From Candidatus Competibacteraceae bacterium (GTDB lineage: Bacteria > Pseudomonadota > Gammaproteobacteria > Competibacterales > Competibacteraceae): a stretch of 45,029 nucleotides of DNA. The notes under the pieces were generated by a model. The model did not search any database and had not been told where the DNA came from. It saw only the letters and a list, made by a program, of their open reading frames with translations. The translations under genes and the position numbers were made by a program. Shown here piece after piece: positions 36,423-45,029 of the stretch (within the stretch, counting starts at the first letter, position 1; every line of letters starts with the position of its first letter). The stretch covers positions 1-45,029 of the forward strand of contig RXIW01000023.1 in assembly GCA_003989065.1 (NCBI GenBank). The letters run 5' to 3'.

Positions 36423-37541
36423 TCAGGGCAAATCCCCAATCGGAATTCCGGCAGGCGAAGCGGCGTTGATCGCGCCGTTGGCGAGGTGGAAACTGCGGGC
36501 GTCGCGCCAGCTCGCGGCATCCAGCAAACCCGGCTCGATGGCAGTCACGAACAACTGGGTATCGAGCGTCGCCAGCGTCCTCATCACTCGCGTCCGGTTG
36601 TCCGGGTCTAGCTCCGCCGGTAGATCGTCGATCAGCAGGATGCAGGCATCGTCGGCATGACGCCGATACAACTCCGCCTGCGCCAGCACCAGCGCGATGA
36701 CCAGCAGCTTCTGTTGGCCGCGGGACAGACTGTCGGATGAGGCCCGACCAGCGATGCGGAGGGTGAAATCGGCCCGATGCGGGCCCAACCGGGTATGGCC
36801 CTGTTGGCGGTCCTGCTCGCGCCCCAGCCGCAGCCAGGTAGGAAAATCCCGCTCAGACGGCTCCAGAGGCCAGCCACGGCGATAATCGACCCTAACCCCT
36901 GCCTGGCCCAGGGTTGCATCCGCCAACGGCTCCAGGACGCCTCTCAGGGCCTTACAGAAGGTTTCGCGCAGACGGTCGAGAATCGCCGCCGCCGCCGCCA
37001 GCTCGCCATCCCAGGCTTCCACCAGGCGATCGGCTAAGCCGCTACGCAAGGCGGCATTGCGATGACGCAGGGCCACGCTGTAACGCCGCCAGACGTCGAG
37101 AAAGCCGGCTTCGGCGTGGAACAGCCCCCAGTCCATGAAGCGCCGCCGCAGCTGCGGTCCGTCTTCCAACAGGCGGTGACTGTCGGGATTGAGCAACAGC
37201 ACCGGGGTTTGCCGGGCCAGATCGGCCAGAGAGCGGGTAGGAACCCCGCCAACGCGGGCGATCAGTTCCCGGGCGTTGCGTTCGATCCCGACCGCTACCC
37301 GCCGCCCATCGCCCCCGGCCATGGCCGCCACCACCCGAAACGCTGCGGCGTCGGTCTGGATCAAATCGCGAGCCTGGTGGGTACGGAACGAACGGCCCCG
37401 CCCCAGAAAGTACAGGGCCTCCAGCAAACTGGTTTTGCCGGAGGCGTTGGGTCCGATCAGCAGGTTCAAACCGGGTCCGCACGATAGCCCGACCTGCCGC
37501 AGGTTGCGAAATCCGACGACCTCCAGACTGGCGACCCGCAT
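36423..37541 (-). CDS. recF: DNA replication and repair protein RecF
   Basis: A 372-residue ABC-type ATPase that loads RecA at gaps with RecO and RecR. Walker A is GPNASGKT (30-37), the signature is LSRGQQKLLVIAL, and Walker B is ILLIDDLPAELD, followed by a D-loop. E. coli RecF has 357 residues. Start set at ATG 37541 (MRVASLEVVGFRNLRQ); a GTG four codons upstream is also possible. It is preceded by dnaN at 81 bases and followed by gyrB. Confidence 0.95.
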   Translation of the reverse strand: MRVASLEVVGFRNLRQVGLSCGPGLNLLIGPNASGKTSLLEALYFLGRGRSFRTHQARDLIQTDAAAFRVVAAMAGGDGRRVAVGIERNARELIARVGGVPTRSLADLARQTPVLLLNPDSHRLLEDGPQLRRRFMDWGLFHAEAGFLDVWRRYSVALRHRNAALRSGLADRLVEAWDGELAAAAAILDRLRETFCKALRGVLEPLADATLGQAGVRVDYRRGWPLEPSERDFPTWLRLGREQDRQQGHTRLGPHRADFTLRIAGRASSDSLSRGQQKLLVIALVLAQAELYRRHADDACILLIDDLPAELDPDNRTRVMRTLATLDTQLFVTAIEPGLLDAASWRDARSFHLANGAINAASPAGIPIGDLP

Positions 37542-37622
37542 CCCGATCACCACCCGCCGGTTGCTGAAACGCCGCCCATTGAGCGCTGGACCAACGCCCA
37601 GCCCATCGGCATCGGATGGCCT

Positions 37623-38723
37623 TCAGAGCCGCATCGGCATGATGACATGCTTGCTGCTGGAGCCTTCGGCCTCCTCGATCAGGCAGCTGCTGGCGGCGTC
37701 GGAGAAGGACAGCTTGGCCAGTTCGCCGCCCAACGCTCCCAGGGCGTCCAGCAGGTAGGTCACGTTGAAGCCGATCTCCATCGGACCGCCGTTGTAGTTG
37801 ATTTCGATCTCTTCCTCGGCTTCTTCCTGATCGGGATTCTGGGCCTGGGTCCGCAGAATCCAGTCTTCCAGCTGCAGGCGAATGCCCTGGGTCTTGTCGC
37901 TCAGCACGATGCCGGTCCGGGCCAATGCACTGCGCAACGCCATCCGGTCGGCGATGACCACCCGACCGCCCTCGGGCGGAATGACACGCTGGTAGTCGGG
38001 GAACTTGCCGTCGATCAGCTTGGAGGTGAGGCGGATATCGCCCAGCACCAGCCGGATGTGATTAGCGCCTAGGCCGAGCGCGACCTCCGCATCGCTGTCG
38101 GCCAGCAGTCGCATCAGTTCCATCACCCCCTTGCGCGGCACGATGACCTGGCGCGGCTCCGTCACGTCGACTTCGGTCGGCAGCTCCTGGAACGCCAGTC
38201 GGTGGCCATCGGTCGCGACCAACCGCACCACACCGGGCGCGACTTCCAGCAGCAGGCCGTTCAGGTAGTAGCGCACATCCTGCTGCGCCATGGCGAAGTG
38301 GGTGCGCTCGATCAGGATGCGCAGCGTCCTCTGCGGTAGCCGGATATCGCCGGTGAAGGGTAGATCTTCCAGCGTGGGGAAATCGCTGGCCGGCAGGGTC
38401 ATCAGCATGAAGCGGCTGCGACCGCAACGCACCGTCGCCTTGTCGCCGTCGACGCTCACCGTCACGGCACCATCCTCCGGCAGTGCGCGCAGGATGTCGT
38501 GCAGCTTGCGCGCCGGGAGGGTAATTGCGCCCGGTGTTTCCACCGGCAGTTCGACCCTGGCGGACAATTCGACTTCCAGATCGGTGGCGGTCAGGGTCAG
38601 ATGTCCATCCTGCGCCGTTAGCAACACGTTGCTCAGAATGGGCAGGGTCTGCCGCCGTTCGACCGCGCCGATCACCGACTGGAGCGGTTTGAGAAGATGC
38701 TCGCGCTTGGCTTCCAGTTTCAT
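37623..38723 (-). CDS. dnaN: DNA polymerase III sliding clamp beta subunit
   Basis: A 366-residue clamp, the same length as E. coli DnaN, made of three similar domains; it holds DNA polymerase III on the template. The start MKLEAKREHLLKPLQSVIGAVERRQTLPILSNVL is partly identical to the family opening, and the end ASSCLIEEAEGSSSKHVIMPMRL is the normal C-terminus. A short Glu-rich insert (NPDQEEAEEEIEINYNG) precedes the last strand pair. GGAG lies 6 bases before the ATG. oriC separates it from dnaA upstream. Confidence 0.97.
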   Translation of the reverse strand: MKLEAKREHLLKPLQSVIGAVERRQTLPILSNVLLTAQDGHLTLTATDLEVELSARVELPVETPGAITLPARKLHDILRALPEDGAVTVSVDGDKATVRCGRSRFMLMTLPASDFPTLEDLPFTGDIRLPQRTLRILIERTHFAMAQQDVRYYLNGLLLEVAPGVVRLVATDGHRLAFQELPTEVDVTEPRQVIVPRKGVMELMRLLADSDAEVALGLGANHIRLVLGDIRLTSKLIDGKFPDYQRVIPPEGGRVVIADRMALRSALARTGIVLSDKTQGIRLQLEDWILRTQAQNPDQEEAEEEIEINYNGGPMEIGFNVTYLLDALGALGGELAKLSFSDAASSCLIEEAEGSSSKHVIMPMRL

Positions 38724-38849
38724 GGATTCTCCAGAGTGTATTCACCAGCCCTCGGTCCGGATCCAGGGGCTAAATCCCGACTAGAGCGAGTGGTCATAAA
38801 AATTATCTTCCTTACGGGGTCCTCGTCCTGGCCTTGCCCAGCAGTAAAA

Positions 38850-39299
38850 AGAGATCTTTATATAATATTTAAAAGATTATTATTATTAGGGAGGCCATTT
38901 TCGGTGGATAACTTTTCTATATTCTTTTTTTATCAATAGGTTGATTCACTTTTAGTGGTGGATAACTCTGTGGATAAGTCGGCGTTTTTGGTGGATAAGT
39001 CGGGAAGGCCGGTGGATAACTTTTTTGGGCCAAAAAGTTATCCACAGAGTTATCCACCGATTTTGCCGAGTTATCCACCAAAATGGCAAAGTTATCCACA
39101 GAGTTATCCACAGGGTGTTTTTCGGGATTTTTTCGAGTTTGACAATAATTTCGACCGAGTCGGATCTTTATCCAAAGATAAATTTTTAATTCATTGATTT
39201 TATTTTATTTAATTTTTTACATTTTTGTCGATTAACCACATAAAAAAGCGGATGATAAAGTTATTCAACTTATCCACAGAAGTTATCCACCGGAATTTT
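38850..39299. other. Chromosomal replication origin oriC
   Basis: The gene-less stretch between dnaN and dnaA. It has twelve strong DnaA boxes. Five read TTATCCACA exactly (38969-38977 minus; 39038-39046, 39092-39100, 39104-39112, 39270-39278 plus). Seven read TTATCCACC (38903-38911, 38957-38965, 38990-38998, 39011-39019 minus; 39050-39058, 39071-39079, 39283-39291 plus). Weaker boxes lie at 39168 and 39232. AT-rich blocks that could be the unwinding element lie at 38852-38890 and 39177-39240. The five left boxes all point one way and the seven right boxes the other, facing each other across 39020-39037. Confidence 0.95.
39012..39045. repeat. Central inverted repeat of oriC
   Basis: Fourteen-base perfect arms (39012-39025 and 39032-39045), each formed by a DnaA box plus CTTTTT/AAAAAG, around TGGGCC. 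It is the symmetry centre of the DnaA-box array and would form a strong cruciform or hairpin. Confidence 0.9.
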
Positions 39300-39300
39300 C

Positions 39301-40677
39301 CTAGTTAGTCAGAGTACTGAACAGATTGGTGTAGTCATCGCGGAATTGGGGTTCGCGGCGCTGCAGTTCACGCACTTTCCGACAGGCATGCAGAACGGTG
39401 GTGTGATCGCGCCCGCCGAAGGCTTCGCCGATGTCGTGCAGGCTGAGGTCGGTCAACTCCTTGGTCAGGGTCATCGCCATCTGTCGGGGGCGGGACAGAG
39501 TGCGCAGGCGACTGTTGGACAGCAGATCGCTGACCGGAATCTTGTAGTAGTCCGCCACGGTTTTCTGAATGTTCTCGATGGTGACCAGCTTGTCTTGCAG
39601 GGTCAGCAAGTCGCTCAGGACCTCTTTGACGAACATGATGGTGAGCGATTTGCCGGTGAACTGGGCGTTGGCATAGACCCGCCGCAGAGCGCCTTCCAGC
39701 TCGCGGACGTTGGAGCGGATGCGCTGGGCGATGAAGAAGGCGACTTCATCGGGCAGCCCCAGCTTGGCCTGATCGGCCTTGCTCTTGAGGATGGCGACGC
39801 GGGTTTCCAGCTCCGGCGGTTCGACCGCCACGGTCAGGCCGGAGCCGAAGCGCGATTTGAGACGGTCCTCCAGCCCGGCCACTTCCTTGGGATAGCGGTC
39901 GCAGGTCAGGATTACCTGCTGGTGGCTTTCCAACAGGCTGTTGAAGGTATAGAAAAATTCCTCCTGTGAGCGTTCCTTGCCAGCCAGGAACTGCACATCG
40001 TCGATCAACAGAGCATCCAGCGAGCGATAACGCCGCTTGAATTCGTTGATGGCGTTGTGTTGCAGGGAGCGCACCATATCGGCCACGAAGTGCTCGCAAT
40101 TCTGATAGACGACCCGAGCGTTGGGATCGCGCGCGCGCAGCATGTTGCCTACCGAATGGATCAGATGGGTCTTGCCCAACCCAGTGCCGCCATAGATGAA
40201 CAGCGGGTTGTAGGCTTTGCCAGGGTTCTCGGTGACCTGCAGACAGGCCGCGCGGGCGATCTGGTTGGAGTTACCCTCGACGAAGGTTGCGAAGGTGAAA
40301 TCCGGGTTGAGGACGCCGCTCTTCAACAGCTCGCTGAGGTCGGGCGCGGGTTTGGCCGCCGCTTCCGAGGTCGATGCGGCCTCGGATTGAGTGGCCGGCG
40401 TCGCTGGTTGGACGGTTGGCACGACCGGCACGGCGCCGCTACCGATCTCCAACAGGATTTGCGGCGTTTGTCCGGGGCGCAACCGTTCCAGTACTGCCTG
40501 AATCTGGGCCAAATGATGCTTCTTGACCCAGTCCAGCACGAAGCGGTTGGGCGCCAGCAAACGCAGGGCGTCGCCTTCCTCCAGCGCGTGCAGCGGCCGA
40601 ATCCAGGTGCTCAACTGCTGGTCGGACAGTTCGCGTTCCAGGCAATCCAGACAGGTTTTCCACAATGCGTGGTCCAC
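39301..40677 (-). CDS. dnaA: Chromosomal replication initiator DnaA
   Basis: A 458-residue AAA+ initiator that binds DnaA boxes and opens oriC. Domain I (1-85) contains [17 protein letters not shown]; a Pro/Ala-rich domain II follows; domain III has Walker A GGTGLGKT (163-170) and LLIDDVQFL (D226-D227 area); domain IV holds [20 protein letters not shown], which reads the DnaA box. The start is GTG 40677 because AGGAGG (40685-40690) lies 7 bases upstream; the open frame runs further 5' to a TTG at 40779 without such a site. It is divergent from rpmH and lies beside oriC. Confidence 0.97.
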   Translation of the reverse strand: MDHALWKTCLDCLERELSDQQLSTWIRPLHALEEGDALRLLAPNRFVLDWVKKHHLAQIQAVLERLRPGQTPQILLEIGSGAVPVVPTVQPATPATQSEAASTSEAAAKPAPDLSELLKSGVLNPDFTFATFVEGNSNQIARAACLQVTENPGKAYNPLFIYGGTGLGKTHLIHSVGNMLRARDPNARVVYQNCEHFVADMVRSLQHNAINEFKRRYRSLDALLIDDVQFLAGKERSQEEFFYTFNSLLESHQQVILTCDRYPKEVAGLEDRLKSRFGSGLTVAVEPPELETRVAILKSKADQAKLGLPDEVAFFIAQRIRSNVRELEGALRRVYANAQFTGKSLTIMFVKEVLSDLLTLQDKLVTIENIQKTVADYYKIPVSDLLSNSRLRTLSRPRQMAMTLTKELTDLSLHDIGEAFGGRDHTTVLHACRKVRELQRREPQFRDDYTNLFSTLTN

Positions 40678-40772
40678 AAGTAATCCTCCTTGCAGTACCC
40701 TGGCGGAAGAGGCTTGAGTGTAGTGGCTCGCCGGTCGGTTATCTACGAGCACCCGGCGAGCTGGCTTAGTAC

Positions 40773-40802
40773 TTGACAAATTTGTCTCTTAATCAGTAAC
40801 TT
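40773..40802 (+). promoter_or_regulatory. Candidate rpmH promoter with overlapping palindrome
   Basis: TTGACA (40773-40778) is a perfect -35 box; TAACTT (40797-40802) at 18 bases is a weak -10. The -35 lies inside GACAAATTTGTC (40775-40786), a perfect 12-base palindrome that could be an operator shared with the divergent dnaA gene. Confidence 0.45.
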
Positions 40803-40867
40803 TATGGTTTTCTCTAAAAACCGAAGACTTGTTTGGTTTTCGTACCTCTCCCCATTAAGGAATCGCC

Positions 40868-41002
40868 ATGAAGCGGACTTTCCAGCCCAGCATCATCCAT
40901 CGCAAGCGTACCCATGGCTTTCGCGCCCGTATGGCCACCAAAGGTGGCCGCCTGGTTCTGAAGGCGCGCCGCGCCAAGGGCCGCGCCCGACTGGCGCCCT
41001 GA
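40868..41002 (+). CDS. rpmH: 50S ribosomal protein L34
   Basis: A 44-residue, highly basic ribosomal protein. [18 protein letters not shown], then [19 protein letters not shown], is the nearly invariant L34 sequence. It is divergent from dnaA and is followed after 4 bases by rnpA, the universal rpmH-rnpA pair. AAGGA lies 7 bases before the ATG (in CATTAAGGAATCGCC). Confidence 0.98.
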   Translation: MKRTFQPSIIHRKRTHGFRARMATKGGRLVLKARRAKGRARLAP

Positions 41003-41006
41003 CGCC

Positions 41007-41369
41007 ATGGTCGGCGGCGCGCGCTTTTCGCGCCGCGCCCGGTTGAACGGACAGAACGCCTTTGCCCGCGTCTTCGCCCAGCCGATCAAATCCAGCGACC
41101 GCTATTTTACCGTGTTTGCTCGTCCCAATGCTCTGGCGCAGCCCCGCTTGGGGTTGGCCATCTCCCGCAAGGTCGCCAAATCCGCGGTGGATCGCAATCG
41201 ATTGAAGCGGATTGCCCGTGAAAGCTTCCGGCATCATCAGCAACAGCTGGGTGGTCTGGATTATGTGGTGATGGGCCGCGTCGGCACGGCGGAACAGGAC
41301 AATGCCGTCCTGTTCGCCTCGCTGCAACGACACTGGCGGAGGCTAGCGCGGCCATGCGCACCCTCCTGA
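41007..41369 (+). CDS. rnpA: Ribonuclease P protein component
   Basis: A 120-residue basic protein that joins the RNase P RNA to mature tRNA 5' ends. The RNP signature is [19 protein letters not shown] and R residues at the start ([17 protein letters not shown]) fit the family. The gene follows rpmH by 4 bases and overlaps yidD by 16 bases. Confidence 0.95.
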   Translation: MVGGARFSRRARLNGQNAFARVFAQPIKSSDRYFTVFARPNALAQPRLGLAISRKVAKSAVDRNRLKRIARESFRHHQQQLGGLDYVVMGRVGTAEQDNAVLFASLQRHWRRLARPCAPS

Positions 41370-41584
41370 TTGCCCTGATTCGCGTCTATCAGTGGTTGAT
41401 CAGCCCGCTGCTGGGCAACCACTGCCGGTTTTACCCGAGCTGTTCCCAGTATGCCTGCGAAGCCATCGAACTGCATGGCGCTGTGCGCGGCGGCTGGCTG
41501 GCGGTGCGCCGCCTGCTGCGCTGTCATCCCTGGCATCCGGGCGGCGTCGATCCCGTTCCAGAACCTTCTCCGAAGGACCGATGA
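41354..41584 (+). CDS. yidD: Membrane protein insertion efficiency factor YidD
   Basis: A 76-residue protein with the full family signature: [20 protein letters not shown] near the start and [16 protein letters not shown] at the end. It has an amphipathic N-terminal helix and binds the inner face of the membrane, helping YidC insert proteins. It overlaps rnpA upstream, and its stop (TGA 41582-41584) overlaps the ATGATG of yidC. Confidence 0.95.
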   Translation: MRTLLIALIRVYQWLISPLLGNHCRFYPSCSQYACEAIELHGAVRGGWLAVRRLLRCHPWHPGGVDPVPEPSPKDR

Positions 41585-43371
41585 TGGAAAACCAACGTTT
41601 GTTACTGTTCGCCGCTCTGGTGTTCGTGCTGTTTCTGCTGTGGCAGAACTGGCTGGAATTCCAAGCTAAGAAACACCCGCCGCCGCTGCCGACCGTGGCT
41701 GCGGCGACGGTCGGTTCGAACCAGGCCGGAAAACCCGCCGCCGCCCCTGGCCAGGATATCCCCACCGCCGCATCGATGGCTGGCGCGCCAACGGGGCTGC
41801 AAGGGCTGAGCAGCGGCCAGCGGGTGCATGTGACCACCGATCTGTTCGAGGCCGAAATCGACGCCATCGGCGGCGATTTGCGCAAGGTCGGCTTGCGCAC
41901 CTATCCGGAATCGGTGCAGCAGCCGGATCATCCCTTCCTGTTGCTCAACGACAGCAGCGCGGAAGTCTTCATCGCCCAATCCGGTCTGCTAGCCGAAGAT
42001 CAGGCAGCTGCCCCCAATCACTATGCCACCTTCGTTCCCGAGCAGACCGACTACCGGCTGACCGACGGTCAGGATAGCCTGGAGGTGCGCTTGCTCTGGT
42101 CCGACCCGTCCGGCTTGAAAGTGGTCAAGACCTACACCTTCCACCGTGGCAGCTTCCTGGTGGATCTCAATCAGCGGGTCGAGAACGGCAGCCCCAGCGA
42201 TTGGCGGGGCAGTCAGTACCGCCAGTTCCAGCGCACCCCGCCGCTCAAGACCAACAGCTATTTCGGCGGCGGCGTCGTGACCTATACCGGCGCTGTGGTT
42301 TCTACTCCTCAGCAGCGTTACGAGAAGATCGCCTTCGATCAGATCGCCAAGCAGCCTCTGAGCGAGTCGGTGCAGGGTGGCTGGGTAGCGATGATTCAGC
42401 ACTACTTCCTTGGAGCCTGGGTGCCGGGTCCGGATGAAACCGATACCTTCTACACCCGGGTGGTTGGCGGTAACCGCTATGTGGTCGGGATGACCAGCGC
42501 CGAGCAGACCGTCGCGCCCAGCGCCGCGGCCGATTTTCGCACCCGCTTGTATGTGGGGCCGAAGCTGCCCAATGTGCTGGAGAGCATCGCGCCCAACCTG
42601 CAGCTGACCGTGGATTACGGCACGCTGACCATCATCGCCGAGCCGTTGTTCTGGCTGTTGAAAGCGATTCACGCCATCCTCGGCAACTGGGGCTGGGCGA
42701 TCATCTTCCTCACCATCCTGATCAAGCTGGCGTTCTATAAGCTGTCGGAGACCAGCTATCGTTCGATGGCCAACATGCGCCGGCTGGCCCCGGAATTGTC
42801 CCGGCTGAAGGAGCTGTACGGCGACGACAAGCAGAAGATGAACGAAGCCATGATGGGTCTGTACAAGCGGGAGAAGGTCAACCCGCTGGGCGGCTGCTTG
42901 CCGATCCTGGTGCAGATCCCGGTGTTCATCGCCCTGTACTGGGTGCTGGCGGAAAGCGTCCAGTTGCGGCAAGCGCCGTTCATGTTCTGGATTCGCGATC
43001 TGGCCATCCCGGACCCGTACTACGTGCTGCCGCTGATCATGGGCGTGACCATGTTCGTGCAGCAGAAACTGAGCCCAGCGCCGCCCGATCCGGTGCAGGC
43101 CAAGGTGATGATGGCTCTGCCCATCGTTTTCACCTTCATGTTCCTGTGGTTCCCGGCGGGCCTGGTACTGTACTGGGTGGTGAACAACATGCTGTCGATC
43201 GCGCAGCAGTGGGTGATCACCAAGCGGGTGGAATCAGGAGCCGATGCCGTGTCCCTCAAGGCCAAGGAAGGGTCGGGATTGGGATTGGGCGAGCAGGCCA
43301 AGAAGCTGCTGACGCTCGCCAAGCAGGCGTTGCCGGATCAGAAAAATCTCGGCAAGCGCAAGAAGAAGTAA
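41581..43371 (+). CDS. yidC: Membrane protein insertase YidC
   Basis: A 596-residue inner-membrane insertase. TM1 is [18 protein letters not shown] (residues 6-24); a Pro/Ala-rich linker leads to the large periplasmic beta domain; the five-helix core follows from about 370, with [21 protein letters not shown] and [18 protein letters not shown]. The C-terminal tail is basic (GKRKKK), as in Gram-negative YidC. The start could be ATG 41581 or 41584. An upstream open frame to 41392 lies inside yidD and is not used. Confidence 0.97.
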   Translation: MMENQRLLLFAALVFVLFLLWQNWLEFQAKKHPPPLPTVAAATVGSNQAGKPAAAPGQDIPTAASMAGAPTGLQGLSSGQRVHVTTDLFEAEIDAIGGDLRKVGLRTYPESVQQPDHPFLLLNDSSAEVFIAQSGLLAEDQAAAPNHYATFVPEQTDYRLTDGQDSLEVRLLWSDPSGLKVVKTYTFHRGSFLVDLNQRVENGSPSDWRGSQYRQFQRTPPLKTNSYFGGGVVTYTGAVVSTPQQRYEKIAFDQIAKQPLSESVQGGWVAMIQHYFLGAWVPGPDETDTFYTRVVGGNRYVVGMTSAEQTVAPSAAADFRTRLYVGPKLPNVLESIAPNLQLTVDYGTLTIIAEPLFWLLKAIHAILGNWGWAIIFLTILIKLAFYKLSETSYRSMANMRRLAPELSRLKELYGDDKQKMNEAMMGLYKREKVNPLGGCLPILVQIPVFIALYWVLAESVQLRQAPFMFWIRDLAIPDPYYVLPLIMGVTMFVQQKLSPAPPDPVQAKVMMALPIVFTFMFLWFPAGLVLYWVVNNMLSIAQQWVITKRVESGADAVSLKAKEGSGLGLGEQAKKLLTLAKQALPDQKNLGKRKKK

Positions 43372-43419
43372 TCCACTGTCTGTTCCCCTCGTTCCGGGAG
43401 GAGGGGATAGGAAAAACGC

Positions 43420-44763
43420 ATGACCGACACCATCGCCGCTGTCGCTACTCCGCCCGGACGAGGCGGCATCGGCGTGGTTCGGGTATCCGGTCCCGGTTGT
43501 GTCGCCATCGCCAACGCGGTGTGCGGCGCGACCCCCCTTCCTCGTCAGGTGCTGTTACGGCGTTTTCGCGCCCGCGATGGCAGCGTGCTCGATCACGGTC
43601 TTGCCCTTTATTTTCCCGCGCCGCATTCCTTCACCGGCGAGGATGTATTGGAACTACAGGGTCACGGCGGACCGGTCGTCATGGATTTGTTGCTAGCGCG
43701 CGTCTGCGAGTTGGGCGCACGCCCTGCGCGACCCGGCGAATTTTCCGAACGCGCTTTCCTCAACGACAAGCTGGATCTGGCCCAGGCCGAGGCGATTGCC
43801 GATCTGATCGCCAGCGATACGGCAGCGGCAGCCCGTGCGGCTCTGCGCTCGCTGCAGGGAGAATTTTCCGCACAGGTCAAAAACTTGGTCGAAGGTTTGA
43901 TCGAGTTGCGGCTGTATGTGGAAGCGGCTATCGACTTTCCCGAAGAGGAAATCGACTTTCTGGCTGATGGCGTCGTTGCGGCGCGCTTGAGTACCTTGCG
44001 CGAAGCTTTGAGCGCTCTGCAAACCGTTGCCAATCAGGGGCGGTTGTTGCGCGACGGCATGACTGTAGTGATCGCTGGCCGGCCGAATGCCGGCAAGTCT
44101 AGTTTGCTCAATCGGTTGGCTGGGCGCGAGGCCGCAATCGTCACCGCTATTCCCGGCACCACCCGCGACGTGCTGCGCGAGCAGATCAGCATCGACGGCA
44201 TGCCGTTGCACGTCATCGATACCGCCGGTCTGCGCGACAGCGACGATCTGGTCGAGCAGGAAGGCATCCGCCGGGCCTGGGCCGAAATCGCCGCCGCCAA
44301 CCGTATCTTGATGGTGGTGGACGATGGCTTGGGTCTGAGTCCGGAGGAAGAGGCGTTGCGGGAGCGCCTGCCATTGGAAACTCCGGTGACGGTAATTCGC
44401 AACAAAATCGATTTGAGTGGCCGATCCCCGATCGTTCAGGAGAGCGAATGGGGGACGGAGATTTTACTGTCGGCTAAAACCGAGGTGGGGTTGGAGTTAC
44501 TGCGAGAACATCTGAAAGCTTGCATGGGTTATCACAGTAGCGAGGAAGGCGTCTTCATGGCCCGTCGCCGTCACCTGGATGCGTTGGAACAGGCCACTTC
44601 CGCTCTGGAACGAGCGGCCTATCAGCTGGAAGTCGTCCACGCCGGTGAACTGGTGGCCGAGGAACTGCGCGAGGCGCAAAACGCGCTGGGAGAAATCACC
44701 GGGGAATTCACCAGCGAGGATTTGTTGACGCGGATTTTTGCCAGTTTTTGTATTGGAAAATAA
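43420..44763 (+). CDS. mnmE: tRNA modification GTPase MnmE
   Basis: A 447-residue GTPase that, with MnmG, makes the cmnm5/mnm5 modification at wobble U34 of tRNAs. N-terminal folate-binding domain ([20 protein letters not shown]); G domain with GRPNAGKSS (220-228), PGTTRD and DTAG (267-270); the C-terminal end is the invariant FCIGK with the catalytic Cys, so the gene is complete. A hairpin (CCCCTC 43385-43390 with GAGGGG 43401-43406) lies just upstream of its ribosome binding site. The usual mnmG neighbour is not in the window; a transposase gene follows instead. Confidence 0.97.
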   Translation: MTDTIAAVATPPGRGGIGVVRVSGPGCVAIANAVCGATPLPRQVLLRRFRARDGSVLDHGLALYFPAPHSFTGEDVLELQGHGGPVVMDLLLARVCELGARPARPGEFSERAFLNDKLDLAQAEAIADLIASDTAAAARAALRSLQGEFSAQVKNLVEGLIELRLYVEAAIDFPEEEIDFLADGVVAARLSTLREALSALQTVANQGRLLRDGMTVVIAGRPNAGKSSLLNRLAGREAAIVTAIPGTTRDVLREQISIDGMPLHVIDTAGLRDSDDLVEQEGIRRAWAEIAAANRILMVVDDGLGLSPEEEALRERLPLETPVTVIRNKIDLSGRSPIVQESEWGTEILLSAKTEVGLELLREHLKACMGYHSSEEGVFMARRRHLDALEQATSALERAAYQLEVVHAGELVAEELREAQNALGEITGEFTSEDLLTRIFASFCIGK

Positions 44764-44875
44764 CAAGTTTTGGCTCAATGAGACTTCCCGTGGTGACCCC
44801 AAGATGTAGGGGTATGGCACTGGACGCCGAAGAGTGGGAAGCTAACCGGGTATACCTGCGGATGGACCGTTGACG

Positions 44876-45029
44876 ATGCCGATGACGCTGGCTGTACCCT
44901 TGGATCTGCCCGATGTGCGGGTGTTGGCCCATCGAATGTTGGAGGACGGTGGGGTGTTGATCGAGGTGGAAAGCACCTTGCAGACGACCCGTTGCCATCG
45001 GTGTGGTCGGGAAATCGACCGATTTCACG
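44876..45029 (+). mobile_element. ISL3-family transposase gene, 5' part (window edge)
   Basis: The first 51 codons of an ISL3-type transposase. LDLPDVRVLAHRMLEDGGVLIEVE is the usual start, and TTRCHRCGREIDRFH is the N-terminal zinc-finger segment (CxxC). The frame is open to the window edge. The element's left end probably lies between 44764 and 44860, close after the mnmE stop; GGCTCAATGAGACTTCCCG (44772-44790) is a candidate inverted repeat, but its partner is outside the window. Confidence 0.75.

Noticed and set aside
38903..39291. Short repeated units that might suggest a CRISPR array
   Set aside because: The units are 9-base DnaA boxes in both orientations with irregular short spacing; this is an origin, not a CRISPR array.
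41989..42972. 327-residue minus-strand open frame
   Set aside because: Antisense shadow of yidC.

Overview
The window looks like the replication-origin neighbourhood of a GC-rich gammaproteobacterium chromosome. The right third holds gyrB, recF, dnaN, an oriC packed with DnaA boxes, dnaA, rpmH, rnpA, yidD, yidC and mnmE in the classical order. A Pil-Chp type chemosensory operon and a poly-beta-1,6-N-acetylglucosamine (pga) locus suggest a surface-attached, biofilm-forming bacterium. The genus cannot be fixed from the sequence alone; a water or sludge gammaproteobacterium (Competibacter- or methanotroph-like) is only a guess.

Layout. (1) 1-2090 is an accessory patch: a small secreted protein gene, an attC-like integron recombination site, an AT-rich PIN-domain gene, and the frameshifted wreck of a serine resolvase. 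(2) 2124-5281 is an aldehyde/alcohol module: an aldo/keto reductase, a zinc alcohol dehydrogenase and a YqhC-like AraC regulator. (3) 5351-15402, all on the minus strand, is a chemosensory operon of the Pil-Chp kind. In order of transcription it encodes a PilG-like regulator with an extra N-terminal domain, PilH, PilI, a periplasmic amino-acid-type binding protein, a PilJ-like receptor, a ChpA-like hybrid kinase and two CheW-like proteins. No methyltransferase or methylesterase gene is present. (4) 15821-19272 holds an FmdB-type zinc ribbon gene and a sugar ABC importer (lipoprotein plus two permeases, no ATPase). (5) 19222-26893 is the pga exopolysaccharide locus, split into two divergent transcription units (pgaCD leftward, pgaAB rightward); PgaA carries a triplicated module of about 158 residues. 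(6) 26944-33668 holds housekeeping genes: a YchJ-like SEC-C protein, mfd, der, a DUF2892 membrane protein and an N-carbamoylputrescine amidase, followed by a DUF29 gene remnant. (7) 33865-44763 is the origin cluster. An ISL3-type transposase gene begins directly after mnmE and runs off the window.

How the parts work together: the chemosensory operon would control type IV pilus twitching, and pga makes the adhesive matrix, so both concern surface life. The binding protein inside the chemosensory operon is the most interesting functional hint: it may feed a periplasmic ligand signal to the PilJ-like receptor. The oriC array is unusually regular: twelve strong DnaA boxes, five facing one way and seven the other, around a large inverted repeat.
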